A program made the translations under genes and the position numbers. The notes below the pieces were generated by a model that saw only the letters and a program-made list of their open reading frames with translations, searched no databases and was not told the DNA's origin. Of a DNA stretch of 64,000 nucleotides, positions 39,971 to 52,332 are shown in pieces; position 1 is the stretch's first letter; each line of letters starts with the position of its first letter. Origin of the DNA: Gorsachius magnificus (Eukaryota; Chordata; Aves; Pelecaniformes; Ardeidae); contig CM067084.1 of NCBI GenBank assembly GCA_034008185.1, positions 65,176,599 to 65,240,598 on the forward strand. Reading direction: 5' to 3'.

Positions 39971-40320
39971 AGAAAGCTTAATGGGGACCTAATAGCAACC
40001 TTTCAATAACTTTGAGGAGTGTATTGAGAAAACCTAGCCGGGGACTTTACAGTCGTGCTTGACAGGAGGATGACAACAAGCTGAAATAAGAGGTTCTGGC
40101 TGGATATCAGTAAAAGCATTTTCCCCATGAGGACAGTCCAGCAGGAGAGAAGGTTGCCCAGAGAGTTGGTATCGTCTCCATCGCTGGGAGTTTTCAAGAC
40201 CCAGATGGATAAAGTTTTGAGCAACTTGATTTTATCTCATAATTGACCCTGTTTTGAACAAGAGGTTGAACTAAAGACCTTCTGAGGTCACTTCCAGTCC
40301 CAGAATTATCATGTCATTCT
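39971..40320 (+). mobile_element. old CR1 LINE fragment, plus strand
   Basis: A diverged CR1 3' portion in the plus orientation. Landmarks are AAGCTTAATGGGGACCTAAT, then GGTTGCCCAGAGAG, GGGAGTTTTCAAGACCCAGA, TTTTGAGCAACTTGAT and GAGGTTGAACTAAAGACC. It ends GAGGTCACTTCCAGTCCCAG and a worn tail. It aligns with the C-terminal coding and 3' untranslated parts seen in the 37161 copy read on the other strand, but carries many substitutions and indels, so it is clearly older. Confidence 0.88.
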
Positions 40321-40325
40321 ACATG

Positions 40326-43300
40326 AAACAATGAGGAATTAACCAAGTGGGGACAAAAGAAACAGCTGAAAAGAGAAAAATAAATCATTTGCTTACTCAA
40401 AGTTTCTGGGAATACTGTTGGCTTTTTACCATACATATGAATTTAACAAGTAAAGATATGAAAATAAGCTTTCATTCCCTAAGGTATAATTTAAACATTG
40501 TCTCACAGTGACTGAATAACAGTTTAAAAACCCATCCAGGTATTGGAGGAGGAGGAAATATTTTAGGCTATTTCTCATAATTAACAAGCCCATGGAAGAT
40601 TTCTTGGTAAGATTCTCTCAAAGAGTCATTTATTGAAAGAATAAAGATGCAGGTAACATATACATCTAGACTGCTCTATGGAGCATTCAACTCTCTTGGC
40701 CCTGCCTATTGTCAAAGCCTGTTTCAAGAATTGCAGTGTCAGGCTATTAGGAATTCGGTGTAAGTCACCATTATGCCTGAACTTACTGTTCTAAAATATG
40801 CAGCATACAGTCCTGGTTATGTGTTGCGCATTTTAATCCAGTGTGTCTCTGTGCTCGATCAGCTGTTTAAACAATACTAATCACTACAGGAATTTAAGGA
40901 ATGGCACTTTTATTCTGAGTAGGAATTGGTTTATGTCTTTCCAGATACATTTCATTGAAATAAATGTTTAATTTTATTTATTTCAGTGATAAATGTGTTA
41001 GAGAAGATCCATAACAACTTAAAAAATATAGGGATCTATTTTACGTAAAGATCTGCCGCTTTGCCAACAATGTCTAAACACAAATCAAAACAAATTATAC
41101 CATACACAGTTATACTGTTTAAAACTTTAAAATTACTTATTAGCCTAAAAAACCCACCTTCCTATAGTGCCATGCTTCTGGTTACATGAACATTTCTATA
41201 TCTTCTTAGTTTACCTGCTCAGACAAACTCTATATGATTTTAAAGGTCAAGTTGTTTTTTCTCTCTTATTAAGCTTTCAGTCACACACATGGAACTCTGC
41301 TGTCTGGCTACGTGGTTAAAACTGGGAAGATACTCCCGCTGACACATAAGCAAGGACAGAATCTCCCAGTCTGGTCTCTGGGTCATAGGCAAGGGATACT
41401 GAAAAGTTATTTTTTCCTTAGTTAAATATGACTCTGAATATACCTATGCAATAGCCTCGTGGATCAAGTATTTTTAGAAGGGAGAAGATACTATTTCTGC
41501 ATATATATGTATGACTCTGAAGTTCAACAATAGCTCTTCTGAGAACTCTTGGTTCAATGGTTTCCAAAAGGCATTTCTTGTCAAATGTATTAACTGATCT
41601 TCACAAAAAAAAAAAATATACAGAATAGTACATCTGTCATTACACCACATACATCCTTAGCTCACTAATAAACTGAGAGTCAGCCTGAGAAACAGTCACA
41701 CTGACTGATGACTCACTTTAAAGCAGTGTTCTGCTAATCAGTCTGCCATGGCACCTAAAGAGTGAATGCCAGGAATGTGCGAGAATTTTTACCAGTGCCA
41801 TCCTCAGCTCAGTGCTATGAAAATGCCTCTTTAGGGGGCTGGTCCTTGCAAGGTGCAGAGGAAACCATTCTGGAGTGCCCAGTTCCTTCAACTTGCATCC
41901 ACTCAGAAGGGAATTAAGAGCATTAAGTCCTTGGAAGGCAAGCTCCCACTCACTGATGTTACAGCTTTGAGAGCTAATGCGTGCATTAAACGTATTGTTT
42001 CTGAACCTTTTACGGATTTAAAGATAAATGCTTTTAACTTGGAACTGATGCCATATGATTATCTCTAAGGAAAAGAATAGACACTGTGATTATTTCAAAC
42101 TTACCACAACATTAATTCATTGGGGAAAAAATGTTGATGTGCTTCTTCAATTCTAAACTAAAAATATATTGCTAAAAAGAGATATAAAAAAAATGTGCTA
42201 GCTTCAGTAGGGAATCTTTCACATTTCTAATGCTCATGCAAAGATTTATTGCTTTGATTGTGCAATTATCCACGATGAAGGATCTGTGCAGAGACTAGGG
42301 TGTTTGCTTCATTTAGTGTTTTAGGTTGGACTTGAAACATAAATATGTTAAAGGCCAAAGTTCTCCCCTCTAAGACCCTCAATCCTCTTGACAATGTCAT
42401 AAGCCTATACAATATGTCTCATTTATAAAGAATTTATGATTTGCTGCCATAAATACCAATTGGTGTAGTGCAAAAATGTTTGATTGCTGAATTGCAATTT
42501 AATAACCAAGATAGAAAAGCTATTATAGAACACGACCTACTGACCAGAAACACATAAATATTTAATCAGGAGTCAAGACTTCCTTACACCTACTCTTAGC
42601 AGAACAGCTTCTTAAAGTAGGAGAAACAGAGATTTTTCAAACTGTGTGTTGTAAAATACCTCTTATGTGCAGTACTGTTAGACAATGAAATATTTTTTTG
42701 TTTTAAAAGGATTTGTATACATACAGGTACTATTATATATAATATACAAATATTATATGCAAAGAGAAAACAAATAAAGTTGTAAATTATTTTAAACCAT
42801 TCAATTTGAGTTCAAATTATAAGGTTAATCATCTCATTAAAAGATAACTATGTTATATAAGGCAGCTATGAGTACATCAGCCAGGACTTTCATTATCTTT
42901 CCTTAAGGAAAATTCAGTATGATCCTAGAGATAGCATGTTTTCTCATGTTATCCAAAACCTGCTGTTAAGCAGTATAAATGCTCAGCTCCAAGGCTCCTC
43001 GTGGACATGGAGCTGTAAACCTGGAACAGTTTTTATACTGTCATGGACTGTAAAAAAGAAATCATCTCCCTAATTTACTGGCGGTAAATGGGAATTGAAA
43101 ATTTATAAGAAAAGAGGGAAAAAATGGAACCTCAGTAAAACGTATATTGAATGGAAAAATACAGACTTTGTCACAGCCTCTGATTCGGTTTAATAACATT
43201 TGGGTTTTTTCTCAACTGAAGTGCTATACCAACCTCAGGACACTCCAGGCAGAAAGAACTAGCTTTGGTCTTTCAACACCTCTTTCTTTTATTATGGAAT

Positions 43301-45413
43301 GTGAGTTAGAGTAGCTAGGTAATATAAACAAGCTCTAAATCTCATTAATCTTTCTACCCTTTCTGTTCCCAGTTGTGCAGTCTCCTATATGGTAATCATA
43401 TTTTGCACTTAGGCAGCCACCATTTACTCAGAAAAACGAGCGACATCAAATTTTAAGAACATTTTCGGAAATGGTAGCAAGTACAATATTACCTTTACCA
43501 TCCAGCATCTATAAAATACCATAGTTAGGGTCGTGCTTCTTTTCTTTTTTCCACACACAACCAAAAAGAAAAAAAAAAAAAAAAAAGGTATATCAGTTTT
43601 CCTGTTTCTAGAGATTGAGTACATTTTCAATTGATTTCATTTAGCCTAAATTAGAGATGGGGCAAATGGAACCTCCCACCCAACTGTTCCACATGTCAGC
43701 AAGGGGTTGTTGAACTGGTGTATCTCCATGGCTATGATTATCCATCCCTACGGAAGGGATCTGTGCTGCCCTTCTCTACTGCGAACATGACAGCAATCAC
43801 GTGAGAAGGATTACACTAACAGGATTTCAGACCAAACTGGCAGTCACCTCATAAGAAACACTAATCTCAAGAGATTTCCCACCATTTATGGCCAAGAAAC
43901 AGTGAGAAATGTTTACAAGCTTCCAGCTAACACTTGTGAGTCTAAATCTGAACCCTGGCCTGAATAAGAGCACTGCTTCCTTGACCAGTTTCCATGGGTA
44001 TATGCACATTCCATGGCTGTTTCATGACACCAAGAAGACAATAAAGCAAAATACAGAGGAATGGTAAAAACTTCACCAAAGTTTAAAATAATGTCTATTA
44101 GCTATCTTTGGCACTTCAGAAAAAGTTCTAAAGCTATAACAGAAAAGTGCTATTGAATAAATAAGTAATAGTATGCACTGCAATATTGAAAGAGAATGAA
44201 TGTGTAACAAATTATATTACATAGTATGTGTGAAAACGCTGTGTTTGCTCTTAATGTACTTTTAGACAAGGTGAACACTAACAATAAATTACTTTTTAAT
44301 TCTTAAATAAATTTATCTTAAAAATTCATGTCATCTGCAATATGTGCAGTGATGTACAGTCAGATAAATAATAAACATTGTTATTGTCAAAAAATAACTA
44401 TGAATTGTTGGATAGAGATTTGTGGCTAAGAATCTTAATTAGAAACTGGCTTAATTCCACAAAAGTAGAGAAAAATAAGAGGAAAATCATTCCTAAGAAA
44501 TGTCTTTCATTCTCCAGGCTGATATGTCCGAGGTAGCTGTCACAGGATTTTCCTTGATCTTTCTTGCCGTATACACTGATCTCCAGCCTGTCAGGTTGTA
44601 AGTACAGCCTTGTTCCTCTGTAACCCTTGAGCTTATTCTATTTGATTTGCTGAATAGTCAGCATCAGATGCGTGAAAGGTTTTGTCTTGCTTTAAAGAAA
44701 CAACAACAAAGAAAAACACTCACCAACACGCAAAGGGCTGTCTCAAAATTAGGTGGCCTAATTGGAGTCCTTTCATTTTCCAAGACAGTTGTGGCAAATC
44801 AAGCTTGAATGCTGTTCAACCAATTTCCAGTCTAGGTATGATACAAAACCTGCTAGGAGTGTTTATTCCCAAATAATAGGCCAATATAAAAGATTTTTAT
44901 TTTCTCTGGAAGAGTACATGTGAGAGGAATGGGGATAGAAAACTGAACTATGGATATCCTAAAATTAAATATTTGTCAAAAGAAAAAATTGGATCATTTT
45001 TCTGTAGTTTGTAATAAGTGAATGCATAGACCCTGACTGCTCAGAGTGCAGGCTGGTATCATCACCACCACAACTGCAGTCAGCTTCTTTGGGACAACAT
45101 TCAGCTACCATATCGTTTTTCTCATCTACCAGGCAATTTAAAAAATTCAGTATCAGTGGTGTCATACTTATGTAGACCAAAGTCTCTGTTTCCAGACTGG
45201 CATGTTTCTCATACACAAATTAATTCTTAATATGTAAAATTTGGTCTATTAAATTAGGTGTACAAAGACACTTGAACAGGTTAGTAGTTAGTAATCAACT
45301 GAATTAAATCATCCCATATTTCTTCAACTCTTTCTGCTCTGCAGACTTTCTTTATCTTTAGTAATATCAAAAGAGCACAGGAAGATAAAACTAGCTGTGT
45401 TTGCCTTTGCTAT

Positions 45414-45449
<36 letters not shown>

Positions 45450-46250
45450 CTTGCTGTAGTGTAAGCCTACCTGGCTTCACCCAGTTACTGAAATCTCTTG
45501 GGGAAAAAATTGTGAAACATGAAAGGTAATCTATAATTTGGAACACAAGTATGACATAACCAAACAGTAATTCCTAAGTAGTTTAGCTTAGTTTACCCTG
45601 ATGGAGCTAGAACATTTGATCTGTAAATACAACAGCTACAGTAATATTACAGGGTATAAAAATTAAATACATATTCTCTACCAAATATGAACAAAACCAA
45701 TCAACTAGCCTAAGCATCCCTGAGTTTCAGAAGAATGTAGTGCTAGAGCACACTCTAAGCCAACTATCTAAAAACCAAAAAGTAACCAAAAGTAGCAGCT
45801 TCTTTTAGTGTATGTAGACATAAGAATTATAGTCTTCCCCCAGGTTTTGACATTTTAGTTGAGATTCACAATTGCTCTAACATACATATCCAATCTAAGA
45901 TGTGTCAGCTGTGTCTCATTATAAACAAACACACCAGTTAAACTGAGGCATTTTTCCATTCTCCATTTCTAGTCCTGCCTTTAACTCTCTAAACCTATGC
46001 TGATCTTTATTTTCCAAGAAATGTGTTAAAGGAGTCATTGCTTGTTGCCTATTTATGGCCATATCCAGTAAAGTATTTTAAAGCACAATAGCTAATATTA
46101 TATATCCTGCAGTAAAGCATTAAGCACAATTGTCCCGATACCCCATACAGCATAGCTAAATATTTGGACATTTGTAACATTTAGATACGATTTAGATCTT
46201 CTCAGAAAAAAACTAGAACAACCAGCATCCTGAGCCTGGGAGTGCTTTTA
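40326..46250. other. unique DNA with long A and T runs
   Basis: No gene recognised in about 6 kb. An 18-base A run lies at 43569-43586 and a 31-base T run at 45417-45447. The stretch 41950-42060 keeps several CpGs (ATGCGTGC, AACGTATT, TTACGGAT) and may be constrained non-coding DNA. Confidence 0.5.
45417..45447. repeat. 31-base poly-T run
   Basis: An uninterrupted run of 31 T. If it is the A tail of a minus-strand retrocopy, the body would lie to its right, from 45448, but I recognise no gene or repeat there and found no flanking direct repeat. Simple replication slippage is as likely. Confidence 0.85.
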
Positions 46251-46962
46251 GTCACCTGTAGTCAAGTAAAGTGTAAAGATGCCAAAAGCTACTAGATGAA
46301 TGATGAAAATGAGAATAATGACCTAATATTACCTCCCAGAAACCTTCTCCTGCATCTATGTATCTAAAGGACATCTTGCAGTTCCAATTTTCCAATTGAC
46401 CAATAATAATAAGTTCTCGTTTCTGAACCATGTGCCTTGTCTCCTTTCCCTGGAAACAAGGCCCCAGGATACAAGCAGACATGCTTGAGTCTTTTGCTAA
46501 ACCACAGTCATGAAAAAAGTAGGGGTATGTGTCCATGGCACTCACAATTCCATTGCATCTGTTGATCTGCCTATAAAATGTGTGTTCCTGTGCAGTACAT
46601 CCCTCTTTCAACACCTGGACCTCAGCTTTAATGAAAGGATTCATCTTTTACTTTTAAAATACACTATTAAAAAAGGAAGTGGGGAGAAGGGAAAGACAAA
46701 CACTTTTATATCCAAAGGCAAGGGAACTCACATTCAGTTCCTTTTCCTGCCTGGGAAGACAAGTATCTTCCTTACTCTTTCTCCCTGCCTACTGAAAAGA
46801 GACTGAAATACTATGGTCTACTGTACTTAAGTACTTGACACCACAGTTGACAGTGTGCAGAATGTCCAGAAGTCATTATTGAAGTAGGCAATAATTAACA
46901 CCTGATTTTATAGCCTTCTATTTATGGAACCACCTGAAATTTTTAACTTTGAGCTTTGGCAA

Positions 46963-47529
46963 CTATTTCCAGAAAATTTCCTGCATTTTACTTTCAGAAG
47001 TCATTGCATAAAAGTCATGAATGCATCTGAAAACAGAGATGGAACACAGATTCCTCCTTCCCTTGACTAAGGCTTTAAATTGAGAGAAAGGCTCCAGTTT
47101 TGTGCCTCCACTGTCAAAACAGTGATGTTGACACCTGTGTGTAAAGAAATAATTGCCATTGAATCTGGGGCAATGTAAGGTAAAAACGTATAGAATCTGT
47201 GGAGCTTGGCCAATCTCAGCATTAGGAGTCAGCTCAGCAGAGACTTTCGAGAAATGCAAGTTTGGTCTTGCCTGCATCTCCTGTTGGATCTGGTCCATAG
47301 TTTTGTCAAGGAAACTCATATAGGCTTGACTGTAGTTTTTATTTGAAGACAAATCCTGGGAGAGACCTCTAGTTCTTAAGTAAGTTCTAACCTTTTCCTG
47401 TGTAAGCAAACGTGCCTCATTTTTAAATGTGTTTCTACACATACACTGTGTGAATCTCCTACCGTAGAGTACTAATGTCAACAAAAGGTTAATAAAAAAT
47501 AAGGTTTTCGGGCCTTTTTTCATGCTCAT
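46963..47529 (-). CDS. long unexplained open frame, 188 codons
   Basis: This is the longest open frame in the window that is neither transposon-derived nor in GC-rich DNA. It begins MSMKKGPKTLFFINLLLTLV, which has the layout of a signal peptide: basic residues, then a hydrophobic stretch of about 15. Several cysteines follow (for example QCMCRN and HRCQHHC). It ends MQEIFWK and stops at 46963. I recognise no family. A second minus-strand frame (46644-46252, 130 codons) lies downstream and runs past a possible 5' splice site, GAG|GTAATA, near 46335. No promoter or polyadenylation signal was established. A rough calculation suggests a frame this long is unlikely but not impossible by chance in 64 kb. 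It may be a chance frame, a decayed gene or a long non-coding RNA region. Confidence 0.15.
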   Translation of the reverse strand: MSMKKGPKTLFFINLLLTLVLYGRRFTQCMCRNTFKNEARLLTQEKVRTYLRTRGLSQDLSSNKNYSQAYMSFLDKTMDQIQQEMQARPNLHFSKVSAELTPNAEIGQAPQILYVFTLHCPRFNGNYFFTHRCQHHCFDSGGTKLEPFSQFKALVKGRRNLCSISVFRCIHDFYAMTSESKMQEIFWK

Positions 47530-48979
47530 CTGCTCCCACCTGATTTGTTTTATTACTGAAGCTGATGGTTTTCAATAGCACTTACAGCAGCAGCAGTGGA
47601 GTTTAACTCTCACTTCTTATTGAAAAAGCCAAATCAAGAGCTGAGTAATGTCTGCTACTTATCTGTTCTTTTTAAAATAAAAAGTGAAAGGTAAAAGCTG
47701 ACAGGGTCACGGGTAAGTGTTATTGAAAGTCACAGCCAGCAAGCAGTTTGCAGCTGGAAGAAAAAAGTTCTTTCCTTTCCTTTTCTGTAGTCAGTCATGG
47801 TATTGCTGTTCTTCAGTGCTTTTCTTTTTCTTCCCATGCCCTTTAACCAGCACTGACGGTCTGTCTTGAAATAAAGTTCACCTCTCTTATTTTTAGATAA
47901 AAGGTAGCATGATCCAAGGTTTGTTCTTAGAACAAAGAATTCTGCAATCTGGATTTTTAACCTCATATTTCTACTGAATCACCATGCCACTCATTTTTTA
48001 ATTCCCTCCCTGCTTTACAGTCCCAGTGTTAGAACCAGAAATAAGGGATAACAATTCTACGGTGAAGTACTTTGAGATCTGTAAAGAGAAGGGGTTAAAT
48101 ATTATTTCTTCAAAGCATATACCAGTACTGCAGTCCGTAGGGAAGCTAAAAGACAAGCTGTGTGGAACATTTGGGAGTTCAGAGATCATTAAAAAAATTG
48201 CAACTGCTTTATAATAAAGAAAACCTGCCAAACATAAAGCATGAAAGAACAGATCTGATTGAAGATGCTTTCCCTTACTCTTACTGTTAATAAGGTGTTA
48301 GTGCTAACACACCTAAACATCACATAGGATATTCACAGATTAAATAGATAAATTTTAGATTTCATAAGAAAAGAGAGAGAGAAAGGGAGAGAGATATCCA
48401 AATACTAAGAAGAAGAAAGGGACATTTCCCTTTTAGAAAATCTGAATGTTTTAGCAAATACTGTTCAAATTATTTACAGTGACAGTAGGTAAATTTTCAA
48501 CTACTACTTAAAATATTTGATCTCATCTTGATTTTTAGCTAATGTCCCAAGGTCATCAATGAAAAATCTTTCTATGGACTGAGCACTGTAGGGGATCCTA
48601 AATTTTAGACCTGTACAGGGTTTTGACAAACCAGTACTACCTTGATAAACAGTTCACCAACTCCAATGTGTTATACAGAATTATGTATTTCAAGAAAAAC
48701 TTATCTGGGAAAAAATTTAGGTCCATAATGAAGCATGCGGTCAAAATGAAATATAACCTCCAAATAGTCAGCTGGTAACAATGAAACCTGACCACTCAGT
48801 TAAGGCATTTCCATGGTATCAGCGAGACCAAGTATCAGAAGACATGGACATCAATGTCATTTTCCCTTATTCCAGGAAACTGACTCGGCCAAATAGCAAT
48901 ATGGTAAAGGCAGAGTTGTACTCCGAAATCTGCTTTCGCTGAAGAAATGTTAAAAGAACTTGTTTTCATTGTGCAGTGG
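47530..48979. other. unique AT-rich DNA, no gene seen
   Basis: No recognised element. A short purine-rich patch lies at about 48371-48392 (GAGAGAGAAAGGGAGAGAG). Confidence 0.55.
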
Positions 48980-49463
48980 TGACATGGTTTAACCCCAGCC
49001 AGCAACTAAGCACCACGTAAAACCTGTGGGTTGAGATAAAGATGGCTTAAGAGAACAGCAGGGGAAGAGATAACAATAATAATAATAATAATAGAATATA
49101 CAAAACAAGTTATGCACAATGCAGTTCCTCACCACTCGCTGACTGATGCCCCACCTGCCCCCAAGCATCTAGTGCTGCCCCCAGCCAATTTCCCCCAGTT
49201 TCTATACTGAGCATGATGTCATATGGTCTGGAATAGCCCTTGGGCCAGTTGGGGTCAGCTGTCCTGGCTGTGCCCCCTCCCAGCTCCTTGTGCCCCTGGC
49301 AGAGCAGGCAAAGCTCAAAAAGTCCTTGACTGGTGTAAGCACTGCTTAGCAACAACTAAACCATCAGTGTGTTACCAATATTCTTCTCATCCTAAACCCA
49401 AAATACAGCGCTATGCCAGCTACTATGAAGAAAATTAACTCTATCCCAGCTGAAACCAGGAAA
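48980..49463 (-). mobile_element. solo LTR, family 1, copy 3 (bird ERV)
   Basis: Same family as the LTRs at 1781 and 3807, read on the minus strand. The plus strand starts TGACATGGTTTAACCCCAGC and ends TCCCAGCTGAAACCAGGAAA. Flanking 5-mers AGTGG (48975-48979) and AGTAG (49464-49468) differ by one base and are the likely target duplication. It shares with copy 1 the block after the promoter and an AAT tract (plus strand 49072-49093) at the same internal position, so copies 1 and 3 form one subfamily. It is shorter than copy 1 by about 70 bases. Its CRE-like site (49214-49221) is TGATGTCA. No internal retroviral sequence flanks it. Confidence 0.92.
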
Positions 49464-52236
49464 AGTAGAAAAGGACTCTTTTTTTGAAATCTCAGAAATT
49501 TTCTGATAATCAAAAAAAACACTTCCCACCTTTCTTTCCACATTTATACCTTGTTAACTACATTGTTGTTAAAAGCAGAGTTTGTCATTATTAATTTATT
49601 TTTCCACAGATTGAGCCTGACAATATTGGAATATGTGAGCTCCCTACTACTGTTGTAAGGTTGAAATGGAATACTGATATTTTATTCACATTTTTTTTCA
49701 GATCATCAGTTACGTATGTTTAGCATCCTTCTCTTTGATTGTAAAGTATAGTTATTTTCAAAAGAACCATGCAGTTTCCATCACAACTTTCTGCTTAACA
49801 AGGTTGCAAAGCATAATGCTACAGTTTGTTACTCTCCTGACAGATAGATCTGCCAAAAAGCCATTCTCTCTTCCTTAAGATTCATTGGAGTGTCAGTCTT
49901 TATCCTCAGTTGTTCCTCTTTTCCATTTACATCACAAAATGAAATTATATTTACAGAAGAGGAATTATTGTTCACATTACAATTTAATTAATGTTGAATT
50001 AACACGTAATTTTATTAACAAGCTTTGAATCAACATGTTTGTTGTGCCCTGGTGGAAATCTTCCAGAATTGATTAAAGCAAGCTAAGGATTAAGCTGGTG
50101 ATTTATTGACAGAAGAATGTCACCTTTAACTACAGACAGGGAGGTTTGTCTCAGTGGGAGAGTTCCCAGTACATTTCACCTCTCTTTTCCCCATTACCTT
50201 TCTGCTCATTTCCCCCATTTCCAAGCAAAAAAAAAAGCATTCTTAAATTTGTGGATTATCTGGGGTAACTGTATCTGCATCTACCTGCAGCATCACACTG
50301 TTTCTTGGGCTGATGGAAACAAAGTTTAAAAAAACCAGAAAAACAATGTACCAAACAACAAAAAAACCCCAACATAACAGAAAAGGCCTTTTTAAATATT
50401 TTTTATTCTCTTTTCTATGATGAGCTGCTCAAAAGCCAGAGGTACAAATGCGAAGTTTATTCAGCCAGAAAACTTGACAGAGTAAGTTGATGCCATCTGG
50501 CTTTATTCAGCTAATAGACATTGCATTGTTTTATATAGCTCTGATGGAGCATTGCTCCTGAAAGATGTACTTTAATAATATTTGTTGGTACATCACTTAA
50601 TACACAGCAGTGGTGATTCATCAAAATGCAAATCAGCCAGGAAGAAGTTTAATAACAGCATAGAGGGAAGTGATTATAAGCGCCTACAAATCACAGCACT
50701 GAGTATCTCACGTGATATTTTTTACAATAATCACTTTGACTGCACTTTGCACTGGGCAAGCTGATTTCCCATAGGCTGTGTTTCAAGGCAATATCCCATA
50801 TAACCTGCACAAAAAGAAAACAGATATGAAGGTCATTTCGAGCAGAGTAGGGAGAAGTTGCAAAAATCGGCCAGCTGAGCAAGCTGACTTCTCCTTATAA
50901 TTCATAAAACTAAGCTTCCTCAGCTGATGAGGATAGCTTACTTAAACATTACAATTTTCCTGTTGTGAGGGATGAACAAATATCTTCACACATGAAAACT
51001 TGTTTTCACACATTCCTCATTCAAAGAGGTTCTCGCTAAAATCAAAATACTGAACATATATATAGACAGGATTTAAAAGTGTCTTTCCTCCACTCATTGT
51101 TCAGTCACAGATTTACTTGAAATCCAGATTTCATGGCTATTCTTAAAGGGAAGCACAATATGGGAGTGTCCAAAGAGTCCAGCTAAATATCCTAAATGCT
51201 ATCTTTTCTACCAATTTCTAATGATCGCCACAACTGTGGTGCAGACAAGAGACATAAGTAATTATGGACCTCTCACACTATAATTAACAGGAATGTTATC
51301 TGTGCTCTTCTTTAACAAGAACAGGACCAGACCCATTATTTGAGGCAACAATTTATTTGCAACAACCAGATCTATACATCAGGAATCAGCAGATGCCTCT
51401 GGTCTCCACAGAGTGTCACATCTTAAAAATTAGATTCTTATTTCAACTGTATAGCTGTAAAGGTGCTCAAGCAATGCCATCAATTTTACAAAACTTCCCC
51501 TAGAATAATCCTGGGCCCACTCTTCAGTGTAGTCTGCAGCCTTTTTGTTCACTTCATTTGAAATATCTGAAAAGCAAAGTCTTATCTATCTGATTTCTGA
51601 AATCCAGAGATCTTTCAGAAGGGCACCAGACAGCATCTAGAAATAATATTAGCTCTGAGGCTTGCAATCAAGAGCTGCTCATGAACATAACACCCAAGTA
51701 GTGATAAAATATGACAGCAGGGAAAAAGGATTCCAAATGGTTTCACACTTCTCGTCTTTACTATTATGCTTTGGAAACAAGACTACAACAGTTTTTTCCT
51801 CAGAGAATGTTTAAAGCGCTCAGTCAGGAAAATCAGATGGACAAGCAGACTCTCACTCCAGGGAGCTGTAACAATGAATTACTTCTGAAATCTTTTGACA
51901 GATAGAAAAATGTAGGCTTGTGCTGTGTTTTAGACCAGTGAGTCCTCTACACGGTTCATTTCTGCGGTGAAGGGTGTGAAGTATTTGACCCTTGCTGTTT
52001 GTAAATCCAAACTATGCAGCAATGGCAATAGTCACCACCCACAGATCATCCAAGTTAATTGTCCCTTTCCCACAATGACACCATTTGCAATAACTCAACC
52101 CTCAAAGGATGTATCTAGGATTTTAACAAATGCACTACCCTCAGGGCAGACTGTCTTTGATCTAGCCTAGTCAATACAGAGGTCAGGTTTTGTGTGTAAG
52201 TTTTGTGAGGGCCATTTATTCAGTACACTTGAAAAT
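49464..52236. other. unique DNA, no gene seen
   Basis: No recognised gene or repeat. The stretch 50420-50760 has TGACAG, TAATA and ATTATA cores and the texture of non-coding conserved DNA, but nothing decisive. Confidence 0.5.
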
Positions 52237-52332
52237 GGGAAAAAAAGGAAAAGGAAAAAAGGAAAAGGGAAAAGGAAAAGGAAAAAGGGAAAGGAAAAGA
52301 GAAAAAGGAAAAGGAAAGAAAAAGGAAAAAAA
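52237..52332 (+). repeat. 96-base pure purine tract, (GGAAAA)n-like
   Basis: Every base from 52237 to 52332 is A or G, mostly G2-3A3-6 units. The tract is translated as lysine/glycine-rich repeats in one frame (within 52190-52447), which has no meaning as a protein. Long homopurine runs with mirror symmetry can form triplex (H-) DNA and are often unstable in length. Confidence 0.95.

Noticed and set aside
45417..45447. poly-T run as proof of a processed pseudogene
   Set aside because: No gene-like body and no flanking direct repeat could be recognised next to it.
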